Position numbers and translations under genes: made by a program. This document shows, one piece after another, positions 15,218-23,925 of a stretch of DNA of 25,431 bases. The first letter of the stretch is position 1. Every line of letters begins with the position of its first letter. The stretch is from SIG578 sp045543635 (GTDB taxonomy: Bacteria > Bacillota > Clostridia > Oscillospirales > Ruminococcaceae). Location: contig JAZQMT010000007.1 of the NCBI GenBank assembly GCA_045543635.1, positions 1-25,431 on the forward strand. The letters run 5' to 3'. The notes under the pieces were generated by a model. It saw nothing but the letters and a program-made list of their open reading frames with translations. It was not told where the DNA came from and did no database searches.

Positions 15218-15937
15218 ATGAATATTTATGAGATTAATGATATTGCAAAACTTATAGAGGGGAATTCCTATGTCGGCAGAGGTATCGTAATCGGAAAATC
15301 GGAGGACGGTAAGAAAGCCTGTATGGCATATTTCATCATGGGCAGAAGCTCAAATAGCCGCAACCGCGTTTTTGTAGAACGCGATGGCTGCATTTTTACC
15401 GAGCCTTTCGATGCCTCCAAGGTTGAGGACCCAAGTCTTATCATTTATGCTGCTGTCCGCAGTCATGAAAATAAACTTATCGTTACCAACGGCGATCAGA
15501 CTGATACGATTTACAATACATTAAAAGCGGGAGGCACATTTACAGATGCTCTTGAAACCCGTGAGTTTGAACCCGATGCTCCTAACTTCACTCCCCGTAT
15601 CAGCGGTATGCTTACCTTTGAGGATAAGGATTTTTCGTATCAAATGAGTATTCTTAAGAGCGCCGATGAAAAGGGAACCGCCTGCAATCGTTACAGCTAT
15701 TCTTACCCTTCGCTTGCGGGACTTGGACACTTTATTCACACTTATGTTTGCGATGGTAACCCCATTCCCACATTCCAAGGAGAGCCTGAACGTATCGCTA
15801 TTCCAAATAACATTGACACATTTACAAACTCCCTTTGGAATTCACTTGATAAGGACAACAAGATTTCTCTTTATGTTCGCTATATCGATTTAGAAAGCGG
15901 AAAAGAAGAGAACCGAATGATTAATAAAAATAACTGA
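15218..15937 (+). CDS. purO: IMP cyclohydrolase, archaeal PurO type
   Basis: It is predicted to close the second ring, turning FAICAR into IMP. The 239-residue protein resembles Methanothermobacter PurO: YVGRGIVIGKSEDG (18-31) against LGRILAVGRNSNG, GRSSNSRNR (42-50) against SSRSFPNR, TNGDQTDTI (90-98) against SNGSHTDTI, and FTPRISG (124-130) against NTPRIAA. It has no similarity to the MGS-like cyclohydrolase half of ordinary bacterial PurH. The next gene, purH, lacks that half, so this gene supplies the missing step. I chose the ATG at 15218, with GGGGAGA at 15206-15212, over an upstream frame start at 15143 that overlaps purN. The family match is by eye and from memory. Confidence 0.85.
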   Translation: MNIYEINDIAKLIEGNSYVGRGIVIGKSEDGKKACMAYFIMGRSSNSRNRVFVERDGCIFTEPFDASKVEDPSLIIYAAVRSHENKLIVTNGDQTDTIYNTLKAGGTFTDALETREFEPDAPNFTPRISGMLTFEDKDFSYQMSILKSADEKGTACNRYSYSYPSLAGLGHFIHTYVCDGNPIPTFQGEPERIAIPNNIDTFTNSLWNSLDKDNKISLYVRYIDLESGKEENRMINKNN

Positions 15938-15947
15938 GGAGAATAAA

Positions 15948-17132
15948 ATGAAAGAGTTTGAACTGAAATATGGCTGTAACCCTAACCAGAAACCTGCAAA
16001 AATCTTTATGCAGGACGGCTCTGAGCTTCCCATCAAGATTCTTTGCGGAAGACCCGGTTATATTAATTTTTTAGATGCCTTTAACTCATGGCAGCTTGTA
16101 AAAGAGCTTAAAGAGGCTCTTGGTCTGCCTGCTGTTACTTCCTTTAAGCATGTCAGCCCCACCTCTGCAGCTGTTGGAATTCCCCTTTCGGACAACCTTA
16201 AAAAAGCCTGCTTTGTTGATGATATTGAAGGGCTTGATGAGTCCCCCCTCGCTTGTGCTTATGCAAGAGCAAGAGGAACCGATAGAATGTGCTCTTTCGG
16301 TGACTGGGTAGCTCTTTCTGATGTTTGCGATGTTACTACCGCACTTATGATAAAGCGTGAGGTCTCAGACGGTATTATTGCACCGGGATATGAGCCCGAG
16401 GCTCTTGAGATTCTTAAGTCCAAGAGAAAAGGAAACTATAATATTGTTGAAATTGATCCGAATTATGTTCCCGCTCCGATTGAGCATAAACAGGTTTATG
16501 GTATCACATTTGAACAGGGAAGAAATAATTTTGAAATTAATAAAGAGCTGCTTTCCAATATCGTAACCGCGAATAAGGACCTTCCGGAAACTGCCGTTCG
16601 TGATCTTATTATTGCATTAATTACGTTGAAATACACCCAGTCCAACTCGGTTTGCTATGCAGTTGACGGACAGGCTATCGGAGTAGGAGCAGGACAGCAA
16701 TCCAGAATTCACTGCACACGCCTTGCAGGAACAAAAGCAGATACATGGTTCCTGCGTCAGCATGAAAAGGTTTTAAACCTTCCTTTCCTTTCAACTTTGG
16801 GAAGACCTGATCGTGATAATGTTATTGACGGATATATTAATGGTAATGAAGAGGATGTCTGTGCCGACGGTATTTGGCAGAACTATTTCACCCGCCAGCC
16901 CGAAAAGCTTACTGAAGATGAGAAAAAAGAGTACCTTGCAGGTATTACCGGTGTAGCTTTAGGCTCGGATGCATTTTTCCCGTTTAGTGATAATATTGAA
17001 AGAGCCTATCGCAGTGGCGTTAAGTATATCGCAGAGCCGGGTGGGTCTATCCGTGATGACGCAGTTATTTCTTGTTGTGATAAATATGATATGACTATGG
17101 CATTTACCGGAATGAGACTGTTCCATCATTAA
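15948..17132 (+). CDS. purH: AICAR formyltransferase, single-domain
   Basis: It adds a formyl group from 10-formyl-tetrahydrofolate to AICAR. The 394-residue protein begins directly with the AICARFT signature KYGCNPNQKPA (7-17). It holds the catalytic Lys-His pair in SFKHVSPTSAA (K67, H68), and later RLAGTKAD, SDAFFPFSDNI and a C-terminal block ending DMTMAFTGMRLFHH. Ordinary bacterial PurH is bifunctional at about 510-520 residues with an N-terminal IMP cyclohydrolase domain, which is wholly absent here. The ATG has GAGGAG six bases upstream. It sits next to purO, which would do the following reaction. Confidence 0.93.
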   Translation: MKEFELKYGCNPNQKPAKIFMQDGSELPIKILCGRPGYINFLDAFNSWQLVKELKEALGLPAVTSFKHVSPTSAAVGIPLSDNLKKACFVDDIEGLDESPLACAYARARGTDRMCSFGDWVALSDVCDVTTALMIKREVSDGIIAPGYEPEALEILKSKRKGNYNIVEIDPNYVPAPIEHKQVYGITFEQGRNNFEINKELLSNIVTANKDLPETAVRDLIIALITLKYTQSNSVCYAVDGQAIGVGAGQQSRIHCTRLAGTKADTWFLRQHEKVLNLPFLSTLGRPDRDNVIDGYINGNEEDVCADGIWQNYFTRQPEKLTEDEKKEYLAGITGVALGSDAFFPFSDNIERAYRSGVKYIAEPGGSIRDDAVISCCDKYDMTMAFTGMRLFHH

Positions 17133-17145
17133 TGGAGGATCATAA

Positions 17146-18420
17146 ATGAAAATATTGGTTGTCGGTGGCGGCGGAAGAGAACACGCCATCATTAAGAAAA
17201 TCAAAGAAAATAAATCGGTTACTGAAATTTTTGCTCTCCCCGGAAACGGCGGTATCGCAAAGGATGCAACTTGTGTTTCTGTTGATGCCAAAGACATTGA
17301 GGGTATCGTAAAATTTGCAGTAGAAAATAAAATAGACTATGCTGTTGTAGCACCGGATGACCCCTTGGTGCTCGGCGCAGTTGATGCGCTTGAGGAAAAG
17401 GGTATTGCTTGCTTTGGACCCAAAGCTTCTGCTGCAATTATCGAGGGTAGTAAGGTTTTCTCTAAAAAACTTATGAAAAAATATAATATTCCCACTGCAG
17501 CATATGAAGTGTTTGATGATATGGATGCGGCTTTAAAATATCTTGAAACCGCTCCTATTCCAACCGTTATTAAGGCGGATGGTCTTGCTCTCGGTAAAGG
17601 TGTTATTATCGCGGAAACTCGCGAGCAGGCAATAGACGCTGTTCGCTCTATGATGCAGGATAAGGTTTTTGGAAAAAGCGGCGATAATATTGTAATTGAG
17701 GAGTTTTTAACAGGCCCCGAGGTTTCGGTTCTTTCCTTTACCGATGGAAAAACCGTTATTCCCATGATCTCCTCTATGGATCATAAACGCGCAGGGGATG
17801 GGGATACCGGTCTCAATACCGGCGGTATGGGAACGATTGCTCCCAATCCTTATTACACCCCTGAAATTGCAAAAGAATGTATGGAAAAGATTTTTCTTCC
17901 AACTGTTCAGGCAATGAACAGTGAGGGAAGAACCTTTAAAGGTTGCCTTTATTTCGGTCTGATGCTGACTCCTAATGGTCCTAAGGTTATTGAATACAAC
18001 TGTCGTTTTGGTGATCCCGAAACACAGGTCGTTCTGCCTCTTTTGGAAACCGATCTACTGTCTGTTATGCAGGCGGTAACCGAGGAGAGACTCGGAGAAA
18101 CTCCGGTTAAATTCAGCGATAAAAATGCTTGCTGCGTTATTATGGCATCAAAAGGCTATCCGTCTAAATATGAAAAAGGGTTTGAAATGTCTATCCCTGA
18201 AGATATTTGGGATAAAGTTTATGTCGCAGGCGCTGCTAATAATAAAGATAATAAGCTTGTAACCAATGGCGGTAGAGTTTTGGGTGCAACTGCTGTGGCA
18301 GATTCGCTTGAAAACGCTGTTTCTGACGCTTATATGCTTGTAAAGCAAATTAACTTTACAAACGCATATTACCGTAATGATATAGGTGCAAATGCCTTAA
18401 AAGCAGGGGAGGTTAAATAA
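17146..18420 (+). CDS. purD: Phosphoribosylamine-glycine ligase (GAR synthetase)
   Basis: It joins phosphoribosylamine and glycine with ATP. The 424-residue ATP-grasp enzyme shows VGGGGREHA (6-14), LPGNGG (31-36), KADGLALGKGV, EEFLTGPEVSV and EYNCRFGDPETQ. Its substrate is the unstable product of PurF, made several genes upstream. TGGAGGA precedes the ATG by six bases. Its last codons contain GGGGAGG, which serves as ribosome binding site for purL, only two bases downstream. Confidence 0.97.
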   Translation: MKILVVGGGGREHAIIKKIKENKSVTEIFALPGNGGIAKDATCVSVDAKDIEGIVKFAVENKIDYAVVAPDDPLVLGAVDALEEKGIACFGPKASAAIIEGSKVFSKKLMKKYNIPTAAYEVFDDMDAALKYLETAPIPTVIKADGLALGKGVIIAETREQAIDAVRSMMQDKVFGKSGDNIVIEEFLTGPEVSVLSFTDGKTVIPMISSMDHKRAGDGDTGLNTGGMGTIAPNPYYTPEIAKECMEKIFLPTVQAMNSEGRTFKGCLYFGLMLTPNGPKVIEYNCRFGDPETQVVLPLLETDLLSVMQAVTEERLGETPVKFSDKNACCVIMASKGYPSKYEKGFEMSIPEDIWDKVYVAGAANNKDNKLVTNGGRVLGATAVADSLENAVSDAYMLVKQINFTNAYYRNDIGANALKAGEVK

Positions 18421-18422
18421 AA

Positions 18423-21400
18423 ATGGTATATAGAGTTTTTGTTGAAAAGAAAAAAGAACTTGCGAATGAGGCAAAGGCATTATTGGGTGATGTCCGCACA
18501 CTGCTTGGTATCAACGCACTCACTGATGTTCGTATTTTTAATCGTTATGATGCTGAAAATATCACAGAGGAACTGTTTGAATATGCAAAGAAAACAGTTT
18601 TTTCCGAGCCACAGCTTGATATAGTCTCTGATGACATTTCTGCAGATGGTGCTACCGTTTTTGCAGTAGAATTTCTGCCCGGTCAGTTTGATCAGCGCGC
18701 TGATTCTGCTGCACAGTGTATTCAAATCATTTCACAGGGTGAGCGCCCCACCATCCGTGCTGCTAAAGTTTATGTGCTTTACGGAGCGCTTTCGGAAAAC
18801 GAGCTTAATGAAATTAAAAAGTATGTTATCAACCCTGTCGAATCAAGAGAAGCTTCTCTTGATAAGCCTGAAACACTTGAAATGCAGTATGCTGTTCCTA
18901 CCGAGGTTAAAACTCTTGATGGTTTTTGCGAGCTTGATGAAAAGGGACTTGCTGATTTTATTTCGGAATATGGTCTGGCTATGGATGCTGCCGATATTGC
19001 TTTCTGTCAGCAGTATTTTAAAACCGAGCAGCGTGATCCTACTATCACGGAAATCCGAATGATTGATACCTACTGGTCCGACCACTGCCGTCATACAACG
19101 TTTAACACGGTTATTGACGATGTTAAGTTCCAAGATGAGCTTTTACAAAAGGCGTACGATGATTATATTAATACCCGTAAAGAGCTTAACAGAACAAAGC
19201 CTATCTGCCTTATGGATCTTGCAACTGTTGCGGTGAAGTATCTTAAAAAACAAGGCAAGCTTGATAAGCTTGACGAGTCTGAGGAAATTAATGCCTGCAC
19301 TGTTAAGATCGATGTAGAGGTTGATGGCAAGGTAGAGCCCTGGCTTCTCCTCTTTAAAAATGAGACTCATAACCATCCCACAGAAATTGAGCCTTTCGGC
19401 GGCGCAGCGACCTGTATCGGTGGTGCTATCCGTGATCCTCTGTCGGGTAGATCTTATGTATACGGGGCAATGCGTGTCACAGGTGCAGCTGATCCTCTAA
19501 AACCTGTTAATGAAACCATTAAGGGTAAACTTCCGCAGCGTAAAATTGTTACAACTGCAGCAGCAGGATATTCCTCTTACGGTAACCAGATAGGTCTTGC
19601 CACCGGTATCGTTGATGAGCTTTATCATGATGGCTATGCTGCAAAGAGAATGGAAATCGGTGCTGTTATTGCAGCAACTCCTGCTGAAAATGTTCGCCGT
19701 GAGACTCCCGCACCCGGAGATATTATTATTCTCCTTGGTGGAAATACGGGTAGAGATGGATGCGGCGGAGCAACCGGATCATCTAAATCACACACCTCTA
19801 AATCGCTTGAAACTTGCGGTGCTGAGGTTCAAAAGGGAAATGCACCCGAAGAACGTAAGCTTCAGCGTCTTTTCAGAAATGGTGAGGCTTGTCGTATGAT
19901 TAAACGGTGTAATGACTTTGGCGCCGGCGGTGTTTCGGTTGCTATCGGCGAGCTTGCGGACGGTTTGGAAATTGATTTGAATGCTGTTCCTAAAAAATAC
20001 GAGGGGCTTGACGGTACCGAGCTTGCAATCAGTGAATCACAGGAGCGTATGGCTGTTTGCATTGAAGCCAAGGATAAAGACCGTTTTCTTGAGCTTGCAA
20101 AAAGTGAAAATCTTCAGGCAACCCCCGTTGCAGTTGTAAAAGAAGAGGCTCGCCTCGTTATGAACTGGAATGGAAAGAAAATTGTTGATATTAGCCGTGA
20201 ATTTTTAAATTCGAACGGTGCTGACAAGCATATCAGCATTACAGCTGCTCAACCCCAGGCTTACGATAAAAAAATCTCGGGAAGCTTTGTTGAAAATATA
20301 AAGGCACAGGCGGCAGATTTGAATATTTGTTCCAAACGAGGTCTTTCCGAGCGTTTTGACTCTACCATCGGTGCAGGAACAGTTCTTATGCCGTTTGGAG
20401 GAAAAAATCAGCTCACTCCTATCCAGAGTATGGTGCAAAAAATCTCTGTTGAGAAAAAACACACCGACGACTGTTCCTTTATGTCTTGGGGATATAACCC
20501 CTTTATTACTGAAAAAAGTCCATATCATGGTGCGTATCTTGCAGTTGTTGAGTCTGTTTGTAAACTTATCGCTTCAGGCGCATCTTTTGAGGATGTTTAT
20601 TTAACATTCCAAGAGTATTTTGAGCGTGTTGGTAAAGATGGAAAGCGTTGGGGGAAACCCCTTGCAGCCCTGCTCGGTGCTTTCAAGGCTCAAATGGATC
20701 TCTCGATCGGCTCTATCGGCGGTAAGGACTCCATGAGCGGCACTTTTGAGGATCTTGATGTTCCTCCTACACTCGTTTCCTTTGCTGTTACAACAGGTAA
20801 AGTCAGTGAGGTCGTTTCTCCTGAGTTTAAAAAGGCAGGGAATAAGGTTTATTTACTCGCTCCCGAATATAATGAGGATAATCTTCCTAAAGCAGAGTCG
20901 CTTATCTCTGTTTTTGACCAAGTAACAGAGCTTATGCGCAGCGGAAAGGCTGTTTCCTGCTACACCTGCGGTATGGGTGGCATTAGTGAGGCAGTTATGA
21001 AAATGTGCTTTGGTAACGGACTCGGTTTTAAATATAATGATGAGTCCATGTGTCCTAACTGCATTTTTGGATATAATTATGGTGCATTTGTAGTGGAGGT
21101 TACCGAGGATATTGATAACGCTAAGCTTGTCGGTACCGTTACTGATGACAGCAAAATTACTTTTGAGACTGATAGTGTCAGCCTTGATGAATTGCTTACA
21201 ATTTATGAGGATAAGCTTGAAAGTGTTTATAGCTGCAATATCCCTGATAGAAAAACTCCGATGGAGAATTTCTCCTTCTCGGCTACTGAAAGGGTTGCCC
21301 CTGCTATAAAGGTTGCAAAGCCGAAGGTTCTCATTCCCGCTTTCCCCGGAACTAACTGCGAGTTTGACTCTGCAAAAGCTATTCGCGATGTCGGCGGTGA

Positions 21401-22115
21401 TCCTGAAATCATAGTTATCAATAACCTTTCTTCTGCGGGAATTCGTGAAAGTATTCAATATTTTGCTGATAAGCTTAAAGATGCACAAATCGTCTTTCTA
21501 CCCGGTGGATTTTCGGGTGGTGATGAGCCGGACGGAAGCGGTAAATTTATAACAGCCTTCTTCCGTAACGGCGAAATTAAAGATGGCGTTACAGACCTTC
21601 TTGAAAATCGTGATGGACTTATGTGCGGTATCTGTAACGGCTTCCAAGCCCTTATTAAGCTCGGTTTGGTGCCTTACGGTAAGATTATAGATACCGATGA
21701 ATCCTGCCCGACACTAACTTATAATACTATTGCACGTCATCAGTCTCGTATTGTCAGAACAAGAATTGCGTCTAATAAGTCTCCGTGGCTTGCACTTACG
21801 GAAGTGGACGAGATCTACAATGTTCCGATCTCACATGGTGAAGGTAGATTTTTTGCAAGTGAGGAGCTTATTCGCCGCCTTGCCGCAAACGGACAAATTG
21901 CCACACAATATGTTGATTTTGATGGTAATGCAACAAGCGATGTTCACTTTAACCCCAATGACTCTATGTATGCAATCGAGGGAATCACATCTCCTGATGG
22001 CAGGGTTTTTGGTAAAATGGGTCATAGTGAACGAATTGGTTCGGGACTTTATAAGAATGTCCCCGGAAATTATGACATTCGCATGTTTGAATCGGCTATC
22101 CGCTATTTTAAATAA
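18423..22115 (+). CDS. purL: Phosphoribosylformylglycinamidine synthase, single-chain (clade II)
   Basis: It converts FGAR and glutamine to FGAM. The 1230-residue chain joins the synthetase (SDHCRHTTFNTVI near 219-231, ETHNHPTEIEPFGGAATC, GGNTGRDGCGGATG, GAGGVSVAIGELADGLE) with a C-terminal class I glutamine amidotransferase. There, C1071 in CGICNGFQAL is the nucleophile, and H1138 and E1140 in SHGEGRF complete the triad. It needs no separate PurS or PurQ, and none is present. This is the fused form found in many Clostridia and differs from the Bacillus three-subunit type. Unlike PurF of the same operon, its glutaminase site is intact, so glutamine use here is normal. Confidence 0.97.
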   Translation: MVYRVFVEKKKELANEAKALLGDVRTLLGINALTDVRIFNRYDAENITEELFEYAKKTVFSEPQLDIVSDDISADGATVFAVEFLPGQFDQRADSAAQCIQIISQGERPTIRAAKVYVLYGALSENELNEIKKYVINPVESREASLDKPETLEMQYAVPTEVKTLDGFCELDEKGLADFISEYGLAMDAADIAFCQQYFKTEQRDPTITEIRMIDTYWSDHCRHTTFNTVIDDVKFQDELLQKAYDDYINTRKELNRTKPICLMDLATVAVKYLKKQGKLDKLDESEEINACTVKIDVEVDGKVEPWLLLFKNETHNHPTEIEPFGGAATCIGGAIRDPLSGRSYVYGAMRVTGAADPLKPVNETIKGKLPQRKIVTTAAAGYSSYGNQIGLATGIVDELYHDGYAAKRMEIGAVIAATPAENVRRETPAPGDIIILLGGNTGRDGCGGATGSSKSHTSKSLETCGAEVQKGNAPEERKLQRLFRNGEACRMIKRCNDFGAGGVSVAIGELADGLEIDLNAVPKKYEGLDGTELAISESQERMAVCIEAKDKDRFLELAKSENLQATPVAVVKEEARLVMNWNGKKIVDISREFLNSNGADKHISITAAQPQAYDKKISGSFVENIKAQAADLNICSKRGLSERFDSTIGAGTVLMPFGGKNQLTPIQSMVQKISVEKKHTDDCSFMSWGYNPFITEKSPYHGAYLAVVESVCKLIASGASFEDVYLTFQEYFERVGKDGKRWGKPLAALLGAFKAQMDLSIGSIGGKDSMSGTFEDLDVPPTLVSFAVTTGKVSEVVSPEFKKAGNKVYLLAPEYNEDNLPKAESLISVFDQVTELMRSGKAVSCYTCGMGGISEAVMKMCFGNGLGFKYNDESMCPNCIFGYNYGAFVVEVTEDIDNAKLVGTVTDDSKITFETDSVSLDELLTIYEDKLESVYSCNIPDRKTPMENFSFSATERVAPAIKVAKPKVLIPAFPGTNCEFDSAKAIRDVGGDPEIIVINNLSSAGIRESIQYFADKLKDAQIVFLPGGFSGGDEPDGSGKFITAFFRNGEIKDGVTDLLENRDGLMCGICNGFQALIKLGLVPYGKIIDTDESCPTLTYNTIARHQSRIVRTRIASNKSPWLALTEVDEIYNVPISHGEGRFFASEELIRRLAANGQIATQYVDFDGNATSDVHFNPNDSMYAIEGITSPDGRVFGKMGHSERIGSGLYKNVPGNYDIRMFESAIRYFK

Positions 22116-22130
22116 GAGGAGTAATATAAA

Positions 22131-23807
22131 ATGGGCTATAAATCAGATATTGAAATTGCACAAGAGTGCAAAATGCGTCCTATAACTGAAATTGCAAAAG
22201 TCGCACATGTTGACGAAAAGTATATCGAACAGTATGGTAGATATAAAGCAAAAATAGATCCTGCTCTTCTTTCCGAAACCGATCGGAAAGATGGAAAGCT
22301 CATTCTTGTAACTGCTATAACACCCACTCCTGCCGGGGAAGGAAAAACCACAACTACCATCGGACTTGCTGATGGTCTCAAAAGAATAGGCAAGGATGTA
22401 ACTGTTGCACTGCGTGAGCCTTCGCTCGGTCCTGTATTTGGTGTTAAAGGCGGAGCTGCCGGCGGTGGATATGCACAGGTTGTTCCTATGGAGGACATTA
22501 ATCTGCATTTTACGGGTGATTTCCATGCAATCGGTGCTGCAAATAACCTGCTTGCTGCAATGCTTGATAACCATATTCAGCAAGGAAATGCTCTCAATAT
22601 TGATGTCCGTAAAATCACATGGAAACGCTGCGTCGATATGAATGATCGCCAGCTTCGCTTTGTTGTAAACGGACTTGGCGGTAAAACAAACGGCGTTCCT
22701 CGTGAGGATGGATTTGATATTACCGTTGCCTCTGAAATTATGGCTGTTCTTTGTCTATCAAGCTCTATAACGGATCTGAAAGAGCGTCTATCCAAAATTA
22801 TTGTAGGCTACACTTATGATGATAAGCCTGTCACCTGTGGTCAGCTTAAAGCTGCCGGTGCCATGACTGCGCTTTTGAAAGATGCGATTAAACCCAACCT
22901 TGTTCAAACCTTGGAGGGAACCCCTGCATTTGTTCACGGCGGCCCTTTTGCAAATATTGCACATGGCTGTAACTCTGTTATGGCAACACGCCTTGCTCTT
23001 AAAATGGGCGATTATACGGTTACTGAAGCAGGATTTGGTGCAGATCTCGGCGCAGAGAAATTCCTTGATATTAAATGCCGGATGGCGGGGCTTACTCCTG
23101 ATGCCGTTGTTGTTGTTGCGACTGTCCGCGCTTTGAAAATGCATGGTGGCCTTGCAAAAACAGAGCTTGCAACTGAGGATCTTATAGCTCTTGAAAAAGG
23201 AATTCCTAACCTCCTTCGCCATGTTTCTAATATTAAAAATGTTTATAAGCTTCCGTGTGTTGTTGCGGTAAATCGTTTTCCGACAGATACGGATAAGGAA
23301 ATTGAGTTTATTATTGAAAAATGCCGTGAACTCGGTGTAAATACTGTTCTGTCTACTGTTTGGGCAGATGGAGGCCGCGGCGGGGAGGAGCTGGCAAAAG
23401 AGGTTGTTCATCTCTGTGAGGAGGAAAAAGGTGATTTCACATTTTCCTATGAGCTTGAGAGCACTATTGAGCAAAAGATTGAAGCTATTGTAAAAAAGGT
23501 TTACGGTGGCGACGGTGTCACATTTATGCCCAATGCAAAAAAACAGATAGCTCAGCTCACCGAGCTCGGATTTGCCAATTGCCCCGTGTGCGTTGCTAAA
23601 ACCCAGTATAGCTTCTCGGATGACCCCACAAAGCTTGGAGCTCCCCAAGGCTTTACGGTAACGGTAAAAAATGTTAAGGTTTCTGCAGGTGCCGGTTTTA
23701 TTGTGGTGCTTACGGGTGATATTTTAACCATGCCCGGATTGCCAAAGATTCCTGCCGCAGAACGCATTGATGTTGATGAAAATGGTAAAATTACTGGCTT
23801 GTTCTAA
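22131..23807 (+). CDS. fhs: Formate-tetrahydrofolate ligase
   Basis: It makes 10-formyl-tetrahydrofolate from formate, tetrahydrofolate and ATP. The 558-residue protein has the P-loop TPAGEGKTTT (66-75), the family motif EPSLGPVFGVKGGAAGGGYAQ (split here by position at about 95-115), HFTGDFHAI, GGPFANIAHGCNS and TEAGFGADLGAEKF. The ATG has AGAGGAG at 22114-22120. As the last gene of the purine operon it feeds PurN and PurH with their formyl donor, and it lies under the ZTP switch that senses shortage of that donor. A strong terminator starts at its stop codon. Confidence 0.97.
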   Translation: MGYKSDIEIAQECKMRPITEIAKVAHVDEKYIEQYGRYKAKIDPALLSETDRKDGKLILVTAITPTPAGEGKTTTTIGLADGLKRIGKDVTVALREPSLGPVFGVKGGAAGGGYAQVVPMEDINLHFTGDFHAIGAANNLLAAMLDNHIQQGNALNIDVRKITWKRCVDMNDRQLRFVVNGLGGKTNGVPREDGFDITVASEIMAVLCLSSSITDLKERLSKIIVGYTYDDKPVTCGQLKAAGAMTALLKDAIKPNLVQTLEGTPAFVHGGPFANIAHGCNSVMATRLALKMGDYTVTEAGFGADLGAEKFLDIKCRMAGLTPDAVVVVATVRALKMHGGLAKTELATEDLIALEKGIPNLLRHVSNIKNVYKLPCVVAVNRFPTDTDKEIEFIIEKCRELGVNTVLSTVWADGGRGGEELAKEVVHLCEEEKGDFTFSYELESTIEQKIEAIVKKVYGGDGVTFMPNAKKQIAQLTELGFANCPVCVAKTQYSFSDDPTKLGAPQGFTVTVKNVKVSAGAGFIVVLTGDILTMPGLPKIPAAERIDVDENGKITGLF

Positions 23808-23845
23808 AAAAATCAGCTCCGCATTAAATGCGGATCTGATTTTTT
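23806..23845 (+). terminator. Intrinsic terminator of the pur operon
   Basis: A near-perfect hairpin (AAATCAG-CT-CCGCAT, loop TAA, ATGCGG-AT-CTGATTT) with A and T runs on the outer arms. It starts within the fhs stop codon and ends in six T. The A/T symmetry could also let it work on the other strand. Confidence 0.9.
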
Positions 23846-23865
23846 AAAATAATTTTCTATTTTTC

Positions 23866-23894
23866 TTGAAATATAGAATGAAATATGAGATAAT
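23866..23894 (+). promoter_or_regulatory. Probable promoter of the SGNH hydrolase gene
   Basis: TTGAAA (23866-23871), a 17-base spacer and GATAAT (23889-23894): a fair sigma-A match in the only gap between the purine terminator and the next gene. Confidence 0.6.
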
Positions 23895-23925
23895 GTCCTT
23901 ATTATAGTTTAAAGCGGTGAAATGT

